Positions 33,377 through 41,736 of a stretch of DNA of 43,994 nucleotides are shown piece by piece. Source of the stretch: an uncultured Acidimicrobiales bacterium (GTDB lineage: Bacteria; Actinomycetota; Acidimicrobiia; Acidimicrobiales; Aldehydirespiratoraceae); contig CAJQPN010000052.1 of NCBI GenBank assembly GCA_905480195.1, forward strand, positions 1 through 43,994, written 5' to 3'. Every line of letters begins with the position of its first letter. Position 1 is the first letter of the stretch. Below the pieces are notes generated by a model. The model was not told where the DNA came from. It saw only the letters and a program-made list of their open reading frames with translations, and made no database searches. The translations under genes and the position numbers were made by a program.

Positions 33377-33405
33377 TTCACGTCCCCGACCTCGTGGCCT
33401 AGCGT
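33377..33405 (+). promoter_or_regulatory. Promoter of F420-type oxidoreductase gene, leaderless-type
   Basis: TTCACG (33377-33382) and TAGCGT (33400-33405) are 17 nt apart. The -10 lies 7 nt before the ATG at 33413, without a ribosome binding site. Confidence 0.6.
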
Positions 33406-33412
33406 CGCTGTC

Positions 33413-34462
33413 ATGAAGATCTCGGTCAGTGTGGGCAGTGCCTACTACGACGGTGAGCGGTGGTCCGACCTCGTCGACTACGTCAAGGTTGCGGAACGTC
33501 TTGGGGTTGAGACGGTCTGGTCGGCTGAGGCGTGGGGCATGGAAGCGGTGTCGTCCCTCGCCTATCTCGCGGCCGCCACCGACCGCATCAAGCTGGGATC
33601 GGGAATCATGCAGATCAGCGCCCGAACCCCGGCCATGACGGCGATGACAGCGCTGTCGATGGCCCAGCTCTCGGGTGATCGATTTTTGCTCGGGCTCGGA
33701 GTTAGCGGCCCACAGGTGGTCGAAGGGTTACACGGGGAAGATTTCGCCAGGCCACTGAGTCGACTGCGTGAGTACATCGAGGTAGTGCGCATCATGCTGC
33801 GTGGTGAGCGGGTTGCGTACGAGGGCGAGCATTACGTCCTGCCGCGGCCTGGCGGCGAAGGCAAGGCGCTTCGCTCATCGATCCGCCCTCGCCCCGATCT
33901 GCCGATCTATCTCGCAACGCTCGGCCCGAAGTCGCTCGAGCTCACCGGTGAGATAGCAGACGGCTGGCTCGGGACAGCGTTCATCCCCGAAGCCGCGCAC
34001 GTTTTACTGGATCCGATCCGTGCAGGTGCAACGAGGGTCGGCCGAACCCTCGACGACGTCGACATTCAAATTACTGCTCATCTCGCAGTGGGTGACGATG
34101 TCGACAAGCTGATCGCTCGGTCAAAGCAAGGGCTCGCGTTCACGCTTGGTGGCATGGGGTCGCCAAAGACGAACTTCTACAACGCTGCATACTCGCGAGC
34201 GGGCTGGGGCGACGTTGCGAACGAAGTGCAACACTTGTGGTTCGAAGGCGACAAGGTGGCCGCAGCGAGGGCTGTGCCCGACGAGATGGTGTTGCAGGCC
34301 CACCTGATCGGCACCGAGGACATGGTTGCCGATCGGGTAAGAGCGTACGCCGCTGCCGGGGTCGATGGGCTTCGTCTCACACCCAGCGGAGCTACCGCAG
34401 CAGCGCAGATCGAGAACCTCGAACGCTCCGTCGCTTTGATTCGCTCAGCGACGACGCAGTGA
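33413..34462 (+). CDS. LLM-class F420-dependent oxidoreductase
   Basis: A 349-aa bacterial-luciferase-like TIM-barrel protein of the F420-dependent type. N-terminal VKVAERLGVETVWSAEAWG, the central SGDRFLLGLGVSGPQVVEG and PIYLATLGPKSLELTGEIADGWLG are typical segments where flavin or F420 and substrate bind. Related proteins include methylene-tetrahydromethanopterin reductase-like enzymes and mycobacterial LLM oxidoreductases. Whether it uses F420 or FMN cannot be proved here. The ATG 33413 is set by the promoter just upstream; it appears to be a single-gene unit after the ABC exporter. Confidence 0.9.
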   Translation: MKISVSVGSAYYDGERWSDLVDYVKVAERLGVETVWSAEAWGMEAVSSLAYLAAATDRIKLGSGIMQISARTPAMTAMTALSMAQLSGDRFLLGLGVSGPQVVEGLHGEDFARPLSRLREYIEVVRIMLRGERVAYEGEHYVLPRPGGEGKALRSSIRPRPDLPIYLATLGPKSLELTGEIADGWLGTAFIPEAAHVLLDPIRAGATRVGRTLDDVDIQITAHLAVGDDVDKLIARSKQGLAFTLGGMGSPKTNFYNAAYSRAGWGDVANEVQHLWFEGDKVAAARAVPDEMVLQAHLIGTEDMVADRVRAYAAAGVDGLRLTPSGATAAAQIENLERSVALIRSATTQ

Positions 34463-34498
34463 GGCGCAACGCCTCCAATGGGATCTCGATCCGGTGAC

Positions 34499-34533
34499 TA
34501 CAGTCGGTATCTGAGTGCTCGGAGCGAGGGGGG
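34499..34533 (+). promoter_or_regulatory. Promoter and ribosome binding site of amidohydrolase-importer operon
   Basis: TACAGT (34499-34504) is the likely -10, predicting a leader of about 26 nt. A purine-rich run, GGAGCGAGGGGGG (34521-34533), provides the ribosome binding site before GTG 34537. Confidence 0.45.
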
Positions 34534-34536
34534 CCG

Positions 34537-35763
34537 GTGAGAACGATCGTTCGTAACGGCGTTGTGCTCGATACCAACACGATGATCTATGACGATGCCA
34601 GGGCGATCGTCATAGAGGACGGCGTGATCGTTGACGTCACGTCCGGGGCCTCGGGTAGCGCCGACCTTGATGTCGATGTCGGCGGGCAGTTCGTCGTGCC
34701 CGGTCTTATCGATGCGCATGTGCACTTTCGTTTGGCCAGTCTTGACTTTGCCTCGGTCAGTCGCTGGAGCGAGGTCGAGTACGGAATCGCCATGGCGGGC
34801 CTTGCTCGGGCCACCGTGGAACGCGGCTTCACCACGGTGCGGGATCTTGGCGGCGACGTGGTCGGGTTGCTGAGGGCCATCCGACGGGGCGCTGCGATGG
34901 GGCCGCGTGTCGTCCGTGCGGGGCGCATGCTGAGCCAGACCGGTGGGCACGGCGACGCTCGCAGCGGCGAGCTTGCGGTACCGCAATGCGCCTGTGCCAT
35001 GCCCAACGACGTGATGTCAATCATCGCCGATGGTGCCGATGCCGTGCGTAAGGCAGCGCGTCACAATCTGGCCGACGGGAGCGACTTCCTGAAGATCCAC
35101 GTCTCGGGCGGAGTGGCGTCCCCCAAGGACCCGCTCCACAGCGTGCAATACACCCCGGCCGAGATTGAAGCAGCGGTTACCGAAGCCCGCCATCGGGGCA
35201 CGTACGTAGCCGCTCATGCCTACACACCGGAGGCGATCGCCATGGCGGTGGCCAACGGCGTTCATACGATCGAACATGCCAATCTGATCGACCACTCGAC
35301 TGCGGCAGCGGTTGCGGCAGCGGGCGCGATAATCGTACCGACGCTGTCCACCTACGAGGCGATGCACGAGTTGGGGGCTGCGCTCGGCATGCCAGCCAAG
35401 AACCTCAAAAAGAACGAGGTCGTCTACGAGGCTGGTCTCAAGGCGTTGCAGACGGCGGTGGAGGCGGGAGTGACCCTGGGCCTCGGCACGGACCTGATCG
35501 GTGAAACCCAGATCCGCCAGACTCGCGAGCTCGTGATTCGAGCAGAAGTGCAGCCGGCGGTTGACGTGCTCCGGGCCATGTGGGGCGTGAATCCGACACT
35601 TTGCCATCTCGATGGTCGAATCGGTGTCGTGGCACCCGGTGCGTTCGGTGACCTGGTTGTCAGCACGATTGACCCGCTTACCGACATGGTCGGTTTCGCC
35701 GATTATCAACGCGCGCACTCCTTGGTCATCCAAGGCGGGAAACTCGTGGTCGACCGCCGGTGA
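34537..35763 (+). CDS. Amidohydrolase (Xaa-Pro dipeptidase/imidazolonepropionase-like)
   Basis: A 408-aa metal-dependent amidohydrolase. Landmarks: VVPGLIDAHVHF (first metal His pair), the carboxylated-Lys strand in DFLKIHVSGG, AAHAYTPE and HTIEHANLID (metal His residues), GLGTDLIGE (active-site Asp) and the C-terminal PGAFGDLVVS. This is the pattern of prolidase-like and lactonase-like amidohydrolases with a binuclear centre. It overlaps the permease gene by 4 nt (GTGA), implying that it acts on what the importer brings in, perhaps a dipeptide, N-acyl amino acid or lactone. The start is GTG 34537, supported by a purine-rich ribosome binding site. Confidence 0.9.
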   Translation: MRTIVRNGVVLDTNTMIYDDARAIVIEDGVIVDVTSGASGSADLDVDVGGQFVVPGLIDAHVHFRLASLDFASVSRWSEVEYGIAMAGLARATVERGFTTVRDLGGDVVGLLRAIRRGAAMGPRVVRAGRMLSQTGGHGDARSGELAVPQCACAMPNDVMSIIADGADAVRKAARHNLADGSDFLKIHVSGGVASPKDPLHSVQYTPAEIEAAVTEARHRGTYVAAHAYTPEAIAMAVANGVHTIEHANLIDHSTAAAVAAAGAIIVPTLSTYEAMHELGAALGMPAKNLKKNEVVYEAGLKALQTAVEAGVTLGLGTDLIGETQIRQTRELVIRAEVQPAVDVLRAMWGVNPTLCHLDGRIGVVAPGAFGDLVVSTIDPLTDMVGFADYQRAHSLVIQGGKLVVDRR

Positions 35764-36713
35764 GCGCCGTCGCTCGCCTCACCGTTCGGCTCGTCGTCGT
35801 GGCGTTGGCCGTGAGCTTCGCGAGCTTCTCGCTCTTGTCTGCGGCACCCGGCGATCCCGCCGCAGCAAAGGCCGGCTTCTCGGCCACGCCGGAACGGGTC
35901 GCAGAGATCCGTTCCGAACTGGGCCTCGACGATCCGTTCCTCGTTCGTTACGGCGACTGGCTTGCCGGTGTCGTACAGGGCAACTTCGGCACCTCGGTCC
36001 TGAATCAGCAGCCTGCATCGAAACTGATCGGTGATGCGATGCCGCACACCGTCGAATTGATGATCCTTGCGCAGATCATCGCTCTTGGCGTGGCGATCCC
36101 TGCCGGTGTCTATTCCGCCCAACGCCCAAACGGGTGGTTCGACCGCCTGGCTGGGGCTGTCTCGTTTGGCATGCTGGCCACCCCGCCGTTCGTGCTCGGT
36201 ATCTATCTCGCGTTCGTTTTCGCCGTACGACTTGATTGGCTGCCTGCTGTAGCCACCGACCTCCCCGGTCTGCTGGAGGATCCCGTTGAGAACCTCCGGC
36301 AGATGATCCTGCCTGCACTCACGCTGGCGTCTGGAATGGTCGCGATCTACGTCAGGCTCCTCCGCACCGACCTGATCGAGACGTTGCAGCAGGACTTCGT
36401 GCTCATGGCCCAGTCTCGGGGCTATTCCCGTCGCCGGGTTCTTTGGCGTCATGCCTTCCGGCCGAGTGCGTTTAGTCTTCTCACCGCAACCGGACTCACT
36501 ACTGCGGGCTTGCTGGGTGGAGCGCTCATCGCAGAGACCTTGTTCGCTGTGCCCGGCGTGGGGCGATTGGCCGTCACGGCCATTTTTACCGAGGACTACG
36601 ACGTCGTGATGGGGGTGGTACTGCTGCTCAGCGTCGCGTTCGTCGTGACCAACTTCGTTGTGGATGCGCTCTATACCGTGCTCGACCCGAGGGTGCGACA
36701 TGGCAGTCGTTGA
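35760..36713 (+). CDS. Dpp/Opp-type ABC importer permease (B subunit)
   Basis: A 317-aa inner-membrane permease of the dipeptide/oligopeptide/nickel type. It has an N-terminal helix (cut short compared with many DppB), the loop GLDDPFLVRYGDWLAGVVQGNFGTS seen in almost all members, about five further helices, the EAA-type coupling motif FVLMAQSRGYSRRRVLWRHAFRPS, and the late conserved AETLFAVPGVGRL. It pairs with the fused C-D protein encoded next. Start GTG 35760 overlaps the amidohydrolase stop; the 3' end overlaps the next gene by 14 nt. Confidence 0.93.
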   Translation: MSAVARLTVRLVVVALAVSFASFSLLSAAPGDPAAAKAGFSATPERVAEIRSELGLDDPFLVRYGDWLAGVVQGNFGTSVLNQQPASKLIGDAMPHTVELMILAQIIALGVAIPAGVYSAQRPNGWFDRLAGAVSFGMLATPPFVLGIYLAFVFAVRLDWLPAVATDLPGLLEDPVENLRQMILPALTLASGMVAIYVRLLRTDLIETLQQDFVLMAQSRGYSRRRVLWRHAFRPSAFSLLTATGLTTAGLLGGALIAETLFAVPGVGRLAVTAIFTEDYDVVMGVVLLLSVAFVVTNFVVDALYTVLDPRVRHGSR

Positions 36714-38601
36714 CGCCCCCACCTCGAGAACGGGCGACCGGGCACCGGGTTTCGGTCGGCCGTCGATGGGTTTCATCTTCTGGCTCTCGGTGACCTGGAT
36801 CCTTCTGGTCGTGCTTGCCGCAGCGCTCGCTGATGTGGTGCCACTTCGAGACCCCGACGCGCTCGGTGTCCGTACAGGCGAGATCGAGCGGTTCGAGACA
36901 CCAGGGAAAAATGCGTGGTTCGGTGGCGACGGGCAGGGCCGTGATCTGTTCGCGCAGGTGATTCATGGTGCTCGTCCGGCGATGGTTTTGTCCGCCGCTG
37001 TGACCAGTATCGGCGGCTCCCTCGGTGTGCTCGTTGGCGTGGTCGCCGGCTATTTCAGGGGCCGAACGGATTCCGTGATCATGGGTGTCGCCGAGATCAT
37101 GTTTGCCTTCCCCGCCATTATCTTGCTGTTCGCTGTCAGCGCCGTTTGGGGAATGACGATGGCAATCCTGATTCCCGCAATGGCGATCCTCGCCGTTCCT
37201 GGGTACGCCCGTATTGTTCGGGGCGTCACGATCGCACTTGCGGAACGCGACTTCGTCGATGCTGCGCGGGCGATGGGTGCAAGCCGATCTCGGGTGGTGA
37301 TCAAGGAACTCCTGCCTCTCGTAGCGCTGCCAGCGATTGCATTCGGGTTCCTTGGGTTCGGACTCGTCATCGCTACCGAGGGGGCACTGGCTTTTCTCGG
37401 CCTTGGGCTTGAACAACGCACGTGGGGCAGCCTCATTGCAGGCGGGCAAGGCCTTATCCGCGAAGCCCCCCATCTCGCACTCATTCCGGCCACGGCGATG
37501 TTTCTCACGATCATGGCCTTCAACTATGTGGGTGACGGGATCCGTGAACTGATCGATCCTCGGCCAATCGTTGTTGGCCGGAAACGGAAGGCCGACGGTC
37601 ACGATCCCGCCATCTCCGCGGCATCCGATGCCCTGCTGAGTATCCGCGACCTCACTACGTCCTTCCCGACGGCCGGTGGAACGGTCACGGCCGTGGACGG
37701 CGTCTCGCTCGACGTTCGCACAGGCCGCAGTGTCGGCATCGTGGGCGAGTCAGGTAGTGGCAAGACGATGCTCCTTCGGTCGATCACTGGTGCCTTTCCG
37801 GTCCTCGGGGTGCAGCGAACGGGGCGTGTCGTCGTTGATGGGACCGACCTTCTGACCGCCTCACCTGCACAGCGGTCGACGATGTTGGGGACCGAGATCG
37901 GGATCGTGTCGCAAAATCCGTTGACTGCACTCAACCCGGTACGAACCGTCGGCTCGCAGCTCATCGAGGTCATGCGGGTCCATCGGGAGATCTCGAAGGC
38001 CGCAGCTCGAGCTCGTGCGATCGAGTCGCTCGCGCAGGTCGGCATTCCCCAACCGGACCAACGTGTCGACATGTACCCCCACCAGCTCTCGGGAGGTATG
38101 CGGCAACGCGTCACGATCGCTCTTGCGCTGGCGAATGAGCCACGCCTGCTCCTGGCCGATGAACCGACCACCGCACTTGACGTCACGATCCAGGATCAGA
38201 TTCTCCGACTGTTGAGTGCACTGTGTGAGCAGCGTGATATGGCATTGGTCTTGGTCACCCATGATCTCCAGGTGGTCCGAGGCTGGACGGACGACGTCGC
38301 AGTTATGTACGGCGGACAGATCGTCGAAGCTGGCCCCACGGCCGCCGTGTTTGACGACCCGCAGCATCAGTACACCCAGGCATTGCTCGCATCCACTCCG
38401 CGGCTCGATCTTCGGCCGCACAGCCGGCTCGCTGCCATCGAGGGTCAACCGCCCTCCCTGGTGGCACCGCCGCCGGGTTGCCGGTTCGCCGCTCGCTGCA
38501 CCATTGCCGATGACCGTTGTCGTGCCGAGGACCCGATGCCGGTTCAGATCAGGGATCGAGAGTTCCGCTGTTGGTATCCAGGCACGGGCAAGGTGACCTG
38601 A
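36700..38601 (+). CDS. Fused Dpp-type permease (C) and ATPase (D)
   Basis: A 633-aa fusion. Residues ~20-300 form a DppC-like permease: [20 protein letters not shown], about six helices, and the EAA loop [23 protein letters not shown]. Residues ~312-633 form a DppD-like ATPase: Walker [11 protein letters not shown]-loop [10 protein letters not shown], signature LSGGMRQRV, Walker [13 protein letters not shown]-loop VTHD, then the peptide-transporter C-terminal Cys cluster ([17 protein letters not shown]...CWYPG). Fusion of these two subunits is known in Actinobacteria. The frame is continuous with no sign of assembly error. ATG 36700 overlaps the previous gene; the TGA overlaps the ATG of the next (TGATG). 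Confidence 0.93.
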   Translation: MAVVDAPTSRTGDRAPGFGRPSMGFIFWLSVTWILLVVLAAALADVVPLRDPDALGVRTGEIERFETPGKNAWFGGDGQGRDLFAQVIHGARPAMVLSAAVTSIGGSLGVLVGVVAGYFRGRTDSVIMGVAEIMFAFPAIILLFAVSAVWGMTMAILIPAMAILAVPGYARIVRGVTIALAERDFVDAARAMGASRSRVVIKELLPLVALPAIAFGFLGFGLVIATEGALAFLGLGLEQRTWGSLIAGGQGLIREAPHLALIPATAMFLTIMAFNYVGDGIRELIDPRPIVVGRKRKADGHDPAISAASDALLSIRDLTTSFPTAGGTVTAVDGVSLDVRTGRSVGIVGESGSGKTMLLRSITGAFPVLGVQRTGRVVVDGTDLLTASPAQRSTMLGTEIGIVSQNPLTALNPVRTVGSQLIEVMRVHREISKAAARARAIESLAQVGIPQPDQRVDMYPHQLSGGMRQRVTIALALANEPRLLLADEPTTALDVTIQDQILRLLSALCEQRDMALVLVTHDLQVVRGWTDDVAVMYGGQIVEAGPTAAVFDDPQHQYTQALLASTPRLDLRPHSRLAAIEGQPPSLVAPPPGCRFAARCTIADDRCRAEDPMPVQIRDREFRCWYPGTGKVT

Positions 38602-39587
38602 TGGCAGGCACTGGACATGCTCACCTGCGTCTCGACGATCCGAACATTTTACTTCGGGTGAGGGACCTCGTCGTGGAGTTCCCTGCAGGAAAGGGGCAGG
38701 TGGTTCACGCAGTCTCTGGGGTGAGCATCGACCTCGCACGGGGGGAGACTCTGGGCGTAGTTGGCGAGTCGGGTTGCGGCAAGACCACGCTCGGGCGAGC
38801 GGTCATGCGACTAGAGGATGCCCAGTCCGGCACTATCGAGTTTCGTGACCACGATCTCTTTGGACTCGGTGGTTCAGAACTCGCGGTGAAGCGGCGCGAC
38901 ATGCAGATGATCTTCCAAGACCCGGTAAGTTCGCTCAATCCCAGACGCCGGGTCCGCGACCTCGTGCGGGAGGGATTGGAGATCTGGGGCAACGAGTCCG
39001 GGCCGTTTTCCGACGCCCGAGTTGAGGCGATTCTTGCCGCGGTGGGCCTTGCCGGTGAGTCGGTGGGGGAGCGTCGCCCTCATGAGTTCTCTGGCGGCCA
39101 GTGTCAGCGGATCTGCATAGCGCGAGCGCTGGTCATGGACCCGGAGGTGCTCATTCTCGACGAGCCGGTTTCGGCCCTCGATGTGTCGGTTCAGGCGCAG
39201 ATTCTCAACCTCCTCGAGGACCTCAAAGTCGAGTTTGGGCTCACGATGGTGTTCGTTTCTCATGACCTGGCGGTGGTCCGCAACGTCAGTGATCGAGTCA
39301 TGGTGATGTATCTCGGTAAGGTCTGCGAGGTTGCAAATACCGAGCGACTCTTCGATGCGCCAGCGCACCCCTACAGCCGGGCCCTGTTGGCGTCGATCCC
39401 GGGACATGAGCTCAATCTTCCCGATGCCAGCACGCTCATCTCCGGAGAGTTACCGTCACCGATCGAGCCTCCGAGCGGCTGCCGGTTCCGCACCCGTTGC
39501 CCAATGGCGACCGAGGAGTGTGCTGAGCGCGAGCCAGAGCTGCGTGAGGTGGCGGTCGGCCAGTTCGTGGCCTGCCACCACGCCTGA
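38601..39587 (+). CDS. Dpp-type ABC importer ATPase (F subunit)
   Basis: A 328-aa ATPase of the oligopeptide/dipeptide importer F type. Walker A GESGCGKTT, Q-loop FQDPVSSLNPRR, signature FSGGQCQRI, Walker B LILDEPVSALD and H-loop VSHD are all present, as is the C-terminal Cys cluster (PPSGCRFRTRCPMATEEC...CHH) typical of this subfamily. It completes an importer of one plain permease, one permease-ATPase fusion and one ATPase. No substrate-binding protein gene belongs to this group directly; the nearest begins at 43892. The start ATG overlaps the previous stop. Confidence 0.93.
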   Translation: MAGTGHAHLRLDDPNILLRVRDLVVEFPAGKGQVVHAVSGVSIDLARGETLGVVGESGCGKTTLGRAVMRLEDAQSGTIEFRDHDLFGLGGSELAVKRRDMQMIFQDPVSSLNPRRRVRDLVREGLEIWGNESGPFSDARVEAILAAVGLAGESVGERRPHEFSGGQCQRICIARALVMDPEVLILDEPVSALDVSVQAQILNLLEDLKVEFGLTMVFVSHDLAVVRNVSDRVMVMYLGKVCEVANTERLFDAPAHPYSRALLASIPGHELNLPDASTLISGELPSPIEPPSGCRFRTRCPMATEECAEREPELREVAVGQFVACHHA

Positions 39588-39614
39588 GTTCGCTGTCGGG
39601 TCGAGCGGGCGCAC

Positions 39615-39620
39615 TACGGT
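39615..39620 (+). promoter_or_regulatory. -10 hexamer of second F420-type gene, leaderless-type
   Basis: TACGGT with 8 nt to the ATG at 39629; no ribosome binding site. It lies in the 41-bp gap after the importer ATPase. Confidence 0.5.
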
Positions 39621-39628
39621 CACCGGCG

Positions 39629-40732
39629 ATGTCGATTGACCCAATGAACGAGCTGGCGTTCTACACACTCGCAGGCGCACCGGACTGTACCCGCGACCTT
39701 CTTGATGAGGTTCGTGGGGCGGAAGCAATGGGTATCGGTGCCTGCTTCGTCAGTGAACGCCTGAACGTGAAAGAGGCTGCGACGGTGTGCGGGGCGGTAG
39801 GAGCAGCGTCGCAACACATCGGTATCGCCACGGCTGCTACCAATCACAACACCCGACACCCGATGGTCACGGCGGCCCATGCGATGACGATGCATCACCT
39901 CACTGGAGGGCGGTTCTCGCTTGGGTTGGGTCGCGGCATCGAGCGGGTGTCGCGGGCGTTCGGTCTGGGAGCGATTACGACTGCGCAGATGGAAGATTTC
40001 GTCGGACTCATGCGTCGTGTGTGGGCCGGTGAGGCGGTGGTCGGCCATGAGGGGCCGGCCGGTCGATACCCGGTTCTCGCCATGCGCGGCGTTGAGCCCG
40101 CCCACATACCGATGACGTTGACTGCCATCGGCCCAAACTCGCTGGCGCTCGGTGGACGGTGCTTCGACGCCGTTGTGTTGCACACCTTCTTCTCCGACGA
40201 AACGACCGCCCGCGCCGTGGCGCTCGTGAAGGCGGCAGCCGAGCAGGCTGGTCGCGATCCCGATCACGTCCGCGTCTGGGCGTGCTTCGCTACGGTCGGT
40301 GACCATCTCCCCGAGCCGGTTCGGGTCAAGAAAACGGTTGGACGTATGGCCACCTACCTCCAGGCCTACGGCGACCTGATGGTGGCGATCAACGAGTGGG
40401 ATCCAGCGGTGCTCGAGCGATTTCGGCTCGACCCGTTCGTCGCTGGTTACCCCGGCGCGCTGGACCACACCGCCACCGCCGATGAACTCGAGCATGTCGC
40501 GACGCTCATCCCCGACGAGTGGCTCGCTCCTGCTGCTACGGGGACGCCGAAACAGTGCGTGGAGGCGATTCGTGGCCAGTTCGACCTGGGTTGCGATGGC
40601 GTGATCCTCCATGGCGCAGCTCCGTCAGAACTCGAGCCGATTGTGGCGGAGTACAGCCGCACGCGGTCTCCGGATCGCTTCGATCATCTCGTGGCCAATC
40701 CGGGTGGTCTCTCTGAGAGGGTCTCGCCGTGA
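39629..40732 (+). CDS. LLM-class F420-dependent oxidoreductase
   Basis: A 367-aa luciferase-like oxidoreductase. Typical parts: EMRGAEAMGIGACFVSERLN-like first helix (VRGAEAMGIGACFVSERLN), IGIATAATNHNTRHPMVTAAHAMTMHHLTGGRFSLGLGRG, and IPMTLTAIGPNSLALGG. The HNTRHP strand is the usual substrate/cofactor edge of this group, which I recall as an F420-associated subfamily. Its TGA overlaps the GTG of the next gene, itself a (broken) LLM protein, so both were once coexpressed. Reaction and substrate are unknown. Confidence 0.89.
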   Translation: MSIDPMNELAFYTLAGAPDCTRDLLDEVRGAEAMGIGACFVSERLNVKEAATVCGAVGAASQHIGIATAATNHNTRHPMVTAAHAMTMHHLTGGRFSLGLGRGIERVSRAFGLGAITTAQMEDFVGLMRRVWAGEAVVGHEGPAGRYPVLAMRGVEPAHIPMTLTAIGPNSLALGGRCFDAVVLHTFFSDETTARAVALVKAAAEQAGRDPDHVRVWACFATVGDHLPEPVRVKKTVGRMATYLQAYGDLMVAINEWDPAVLERFRLDPFVAGYPGALDHTATADELEHVATLIPDEWLAPAATGTPKQCVEAIRGQFDLGCDGVILHGAAPSELEPIVAEYSRTRSPDRFDHLVANPGGLSERVSP

Positions 40733-41632
40733 GTACACGCCTGCCCGCACTGGCGTTGAGCGCCGTGCCCGGGCGCCGAGCGGCCACCCTCGAGCTCACC
40801 CGAGAGATCGAAGCCCGGGGCTTTGCCGGCATCCACTGTCCGTCGTTCGGTGACGGCCTAGGCCTGTGCCAGGCGATCGGGCAGGTGACCGACACGATTG
40901 AGTTCGGCACCTCAATCGTCAACCTGTAGACGCGCCACGTTGCCGACTACGCCCAGACGGCATCGCTTCTCCATGAGCGCTCTGAAGGGCGCTTCCGCTT
41001 TGGGGTCGGTGTGTCGCACACGCCAATGAACGATCGGCTCGGTATCTCTGGTGGGGGTCCGCTCGCCGATACCCGTCGCTTCGTTGAAGCCCTCCAGTCA
41101 CAGAAGCGGGTTGGGGATCTGCCGCCGATCGTGCTTGCGGCTATGCGTGACCAAATGTGTGCCCTCTCGGTCGAAATATCTCAAGGCATGGTCTTCGCCA
41201 ATGCAGCCCGCAGCGCGTTCCCCGGCACGCTCGAACGTTGCCCGGGGCGGAGCGCTGAGTTCTTCATTGGTGGCATGATTCCCACCTGCATCAGTGACGA
41301 CAGAGACGCAGCTGCTGCTTTGATGCGCAAGACCGTGTCGATGGAGGTCGGCTTGCCGAACTATCGCAACTACTGGAAGCAATGCGGCTATCTACCTGAG
41401 ATGGAAGCAATCGAAGCAGCGCAGGCAGCGGGTGATCACGGCCCAGTTCCGGCCCTGATGTCGGAACGATGGCTTGGGGACTGCACCCTCTACGGACCAG
41501 TGGACGAGGTCAGGCACGGCCTCGACGAGTGGTTCGCAGCCGGGCCCAGTACCCCGATCCTGGTTCCGTCATCGCTGAATGGGGGGACAGCAAACGGCGT
41601 TCGTAGAAATGTTTGATTTTCTGGCGCCTTGA
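40729..41632 (+). pseudogene. Broken LLM-class F420-type oxidoreductase gene
   Basis: From GTG 40729 a luciferase-like protein begins (LPALALSAVPGRRAATLELT...FGTSIVNL) and is stopped by TAG at 40927-40929. The same frame then continues without interruption as TRHVADYAQTASLLHERSEGRFRFGVGVSHTPMNDRLG, so a single in-frame amber codon interrupts it, where homologues have an aromatic residue as I recall them. Near the 3' end a run of six G (41581-41586) causes a second lesion: as printed the frame ends RRNV at 41616, whereas removing one G gives GGQQTAFVEMFDFLAP and a stop at 41630-41632. Two independent lesions support a true pseudogene, though the homopolymer could be a sequencing error. TAG is a genuine stop elsewhere in the window, so recoding is unlikely. 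Confidence 0.88.
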
Positions 41633-41675
41633 GTTCGCAGAGGGTCTCCATTGATGGAATGATGGCTCAGCAATT

Positions 41676-41725
41676 TAGGGTGTGACGCCCGACACAGACA
41701 CAATCGGGGGATTGGGAACGTGGAG
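41676..41725 (+). promoter_or_regulatory. Promoter and ribosome binding site of second importer cluster
   Basis: TAGGGT (41676-41681) is a -10 candidate; a TTGATG at 41651-41656 is a possible -35 at a rather long 19-nt spacing. The leader would be about 49 nt with GGAG (41722-41725) 11 nt before ATG 41737. Confidence 0.4.
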
Positions 41726-41736
41726 CTTGTGAGCTG

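Noticed and set aside
36628-37602. A 324-codon minus-strand frame inside the permease-ATPase fusion
   Set aside because: Antisense shadow: polar, repetitive composition with no domain, opposite strongly conserved permease motifs.
40927-40929. UAG as a recoded sense codon (pyrrolysine) in the F420-type gene
   Set aside because: TAG ends the carboxylase and P450 genes normally, a second lesion exists at the 3' end, and no recoding element or pyl gene is visible in the window.
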